From positions 143,336 to 207,335 of the forward strand of contig NZ_JAKIKW010000006.1 of NCBI RefSeq assembly GCF_023283945.1: DNA of 64,000 nucleotides, read 5' to 3'. Positions within the stretch are counted from its first letter, which is position 1, and each line of letters begins with the position of its first letter. The position numbers were made by a program, and so were the translations under genes. Origin of the DNA: Shewanella gelidimarina. Lineage in GTDB: Bacteria; Pseudomonadota; Gammaproteobacteria; Enterobacterales; Shewanellaceae. Under the pieces are notes generated by a model, which searched no databases, was not told the DNA's origin, and worked only from the letters and a program-made list of their open reading frames with translations. Below, in pieces: positions 63,435-64,000 of the stretch.

Positions 63435-63662
63435 TTATTTAGTTGGATTTATCTGGTGCATCACTGTGTCGCTAGGAAGCAACTCAAGGTGACCTTGCTC
63501 GTCGAAATACCAACCCGTGATAAACCCTTTTTGTCGCATTCTGACTAAGTTTTGCATGACTTCTTTTGCTTCTACAAGCGCAGTTTGTTGATCGTATTGA
63601 TACGTGAGCTTTAAGTAGGCGGCAATACTCGAAAGTGAAGCCGATTGACTAACGTCAGCCAT
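63435..63662 (-). CDS. Hypothetical protein, 75 aa
   Basis: The frame starts at ATG 63662 (MADVSQSAS); an 8-residue longer version begins at 63686. Neither has a strong ribosome site. The product is soluble and mostly helical (SIAAYLKLTYQYDQQTALVEAKEVMQNLVRMRQ), with a short ending GWYFDEQGHLELLPSD. I do not recognise the family. It looks like a real gene because the composition is protein-like and it fills an otherwise empty stretch before the tRNAs. Confidence 0.6.
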   Translation of the reverse strand: MADVSQSASLSSIAAYLKLTYQYDQQTALVEAKEVMQNLVRMRQKGFITGWYFDEQGHLELLPSDTVMHQINPTK

Positions 63663-63769
63663 GAGATTCATCCAAAAATAGAACATACTAAAGGATAGTT
63701 GAAATTGAGAAGTACTGAAGAAGAATAGATAAAAAAATGGTGTGTAACATCGAATCTAGAGAGGAAATA

Positions 63770-63845
63770 TGGTGGTCGATACTGGGCTCGAACCAGTGAC
63801 CCCCTCCTTGTAAGGGAGGTGCTCTCCCAGCTGAGCTAATCGACC
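63770..63845 (-). tRNA. tRNA-Val (anticodon UAC)
   Basis: The minus strand from 63845 begins GGTCGATTAGCTCAGC and ends in GGTCG-pairing sequence plus ACCA with encoded CCA. It forms a 76-nt cloverleaf with anticodon loop CTTACAA (TAC) and TTCGAGCC in the T-loop. It is the downstream copy of a tandem pair. Confidence 0.97.
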
Positions 63846-63890
63846 TGGGACTTACTAATTGTACTAACTGTTATTCTCTTTAGCAGAGAA

Positions 63891-63966
63891 TGGTGGTCGA
63901 TACTGGGCTCGAACCAGTGACCCCCTCCTTGTAAGGGAGGTGCTCTCCCAGCTGAGCTAATCGACC
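63891..63966 (-). tRNA. tRNA-Val (anticodon UAC), second copy
   Basis: The sequence is identical to the copy at 63770-63845, shifted by 121 bp. The spacer after it repeats to the window edge, so more copies may follow outside. Confidence 0.97.
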
Positions 63967-64000
63967 TGGGACTTACTAATTGTACTAACTGTTATTCTCT

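Larger units (their letters stand above)
63770..64000 (-). repeat. 121-bp tandem repeat carrying tRNA-Val
   Basis: The tRNA gene plus a spacer (GGGACTTACTAATTGTACTA and onward) repeats with period 121. The second spacer is identical up to the window edge. Confidence 0.9.

Overview
The window looks like the chromosome of a marine gammaproteobacterium, most probably Shewanella or a close relative. The grounds are the gene families present (Mak, ElyC, NapF, TyrR, PhhAB, FahA and MaiA, a DUF2982-like protein), the moderate base composition and the intergenic repeat families. This is an inference from family recognition; no database was searched.

Layout. Positions 1-4640 hold the end of one polysaccharide locus (an initiating sugar transferase and a galU fragment) broken by a mobile-element graveyard: an intact-looking IS3-family element, a GNAT-toxin remnant, an IS110/IS1111-type element with a nonsense codon, and a probable group II intron fragment. 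Positions 5191-37299 form a large exopolysaccharide/capsule region. It has a WbpM-type dehydratase and rmlB, rmlC and rmlD, which are scattered and lack rmlA. A long minus-strand operon runs from about 25140 down to 11903 and encodes a STAS protein, a Wza-like lipoprotein, a Wzz-like protein, a ligase/polymerase, a flippase, a GT2, a PGT-like/GT26/PGT fusion, a degenerate nucleotidyltransferase, TagD and TagF. Upstream lie a partner-switching pair (anti-sigma-type ATPase and response regulator-PP2C phosphatase), an orphan PhnD-like binding protein with a hybrid kinase, a sigma-54 response regulator, and further on a Wzi-like outer-membrane protein.

How it may work together. The set STAS / PP2C response regulator / hybrid kinase / sigma-54 regulator resembles the Vibrio syp control circuit. 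A near-consensus sigma-54 promoter (25147-25164) sits in front of the STAS gene that heads the operon. I infer that an environmental signal, perhaps bound by the PhnD-like protein, passes through the hybrid kinase to the sigma-54 regulator and switches on a glycerol-phosphate-containing, teichoic-acid-like polysaccharide.

The most unusual structural signal is a family of degenerate, purine-rich arrays with a core near AGAGCCGGTTTA, found at 7283-7572, 8811-9200, 11452-11910 and 20452-20673. At the two convergent gene pairs the arrays are mirror-imaged, and all four flanking genes take their stop codons from array sequence. RmlB loses its usual C-terminus in the process.

Positions 37803-50457 are mostly housekeeping and carbohydrate metabolism: an old-yellow-enzyme reductase with a LysR regulator, two exported GH3 glycosidases, CysQ, Mak, ElyC and bactofilin. 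Positions 50615-53124 carry napF, galE and an intact galU. Positions 53582-59286 are a phenylalanine/tyrosine catabolic block (phhA, phhB, tyrR, fahA, maiA), interrupted by two MITE-like elements. The right end holds a LysR regulator, two MFS transporters, a small unknown gene and two tandem tRNA-Val(UAC) genes in 121-bp repeats that run off the window.
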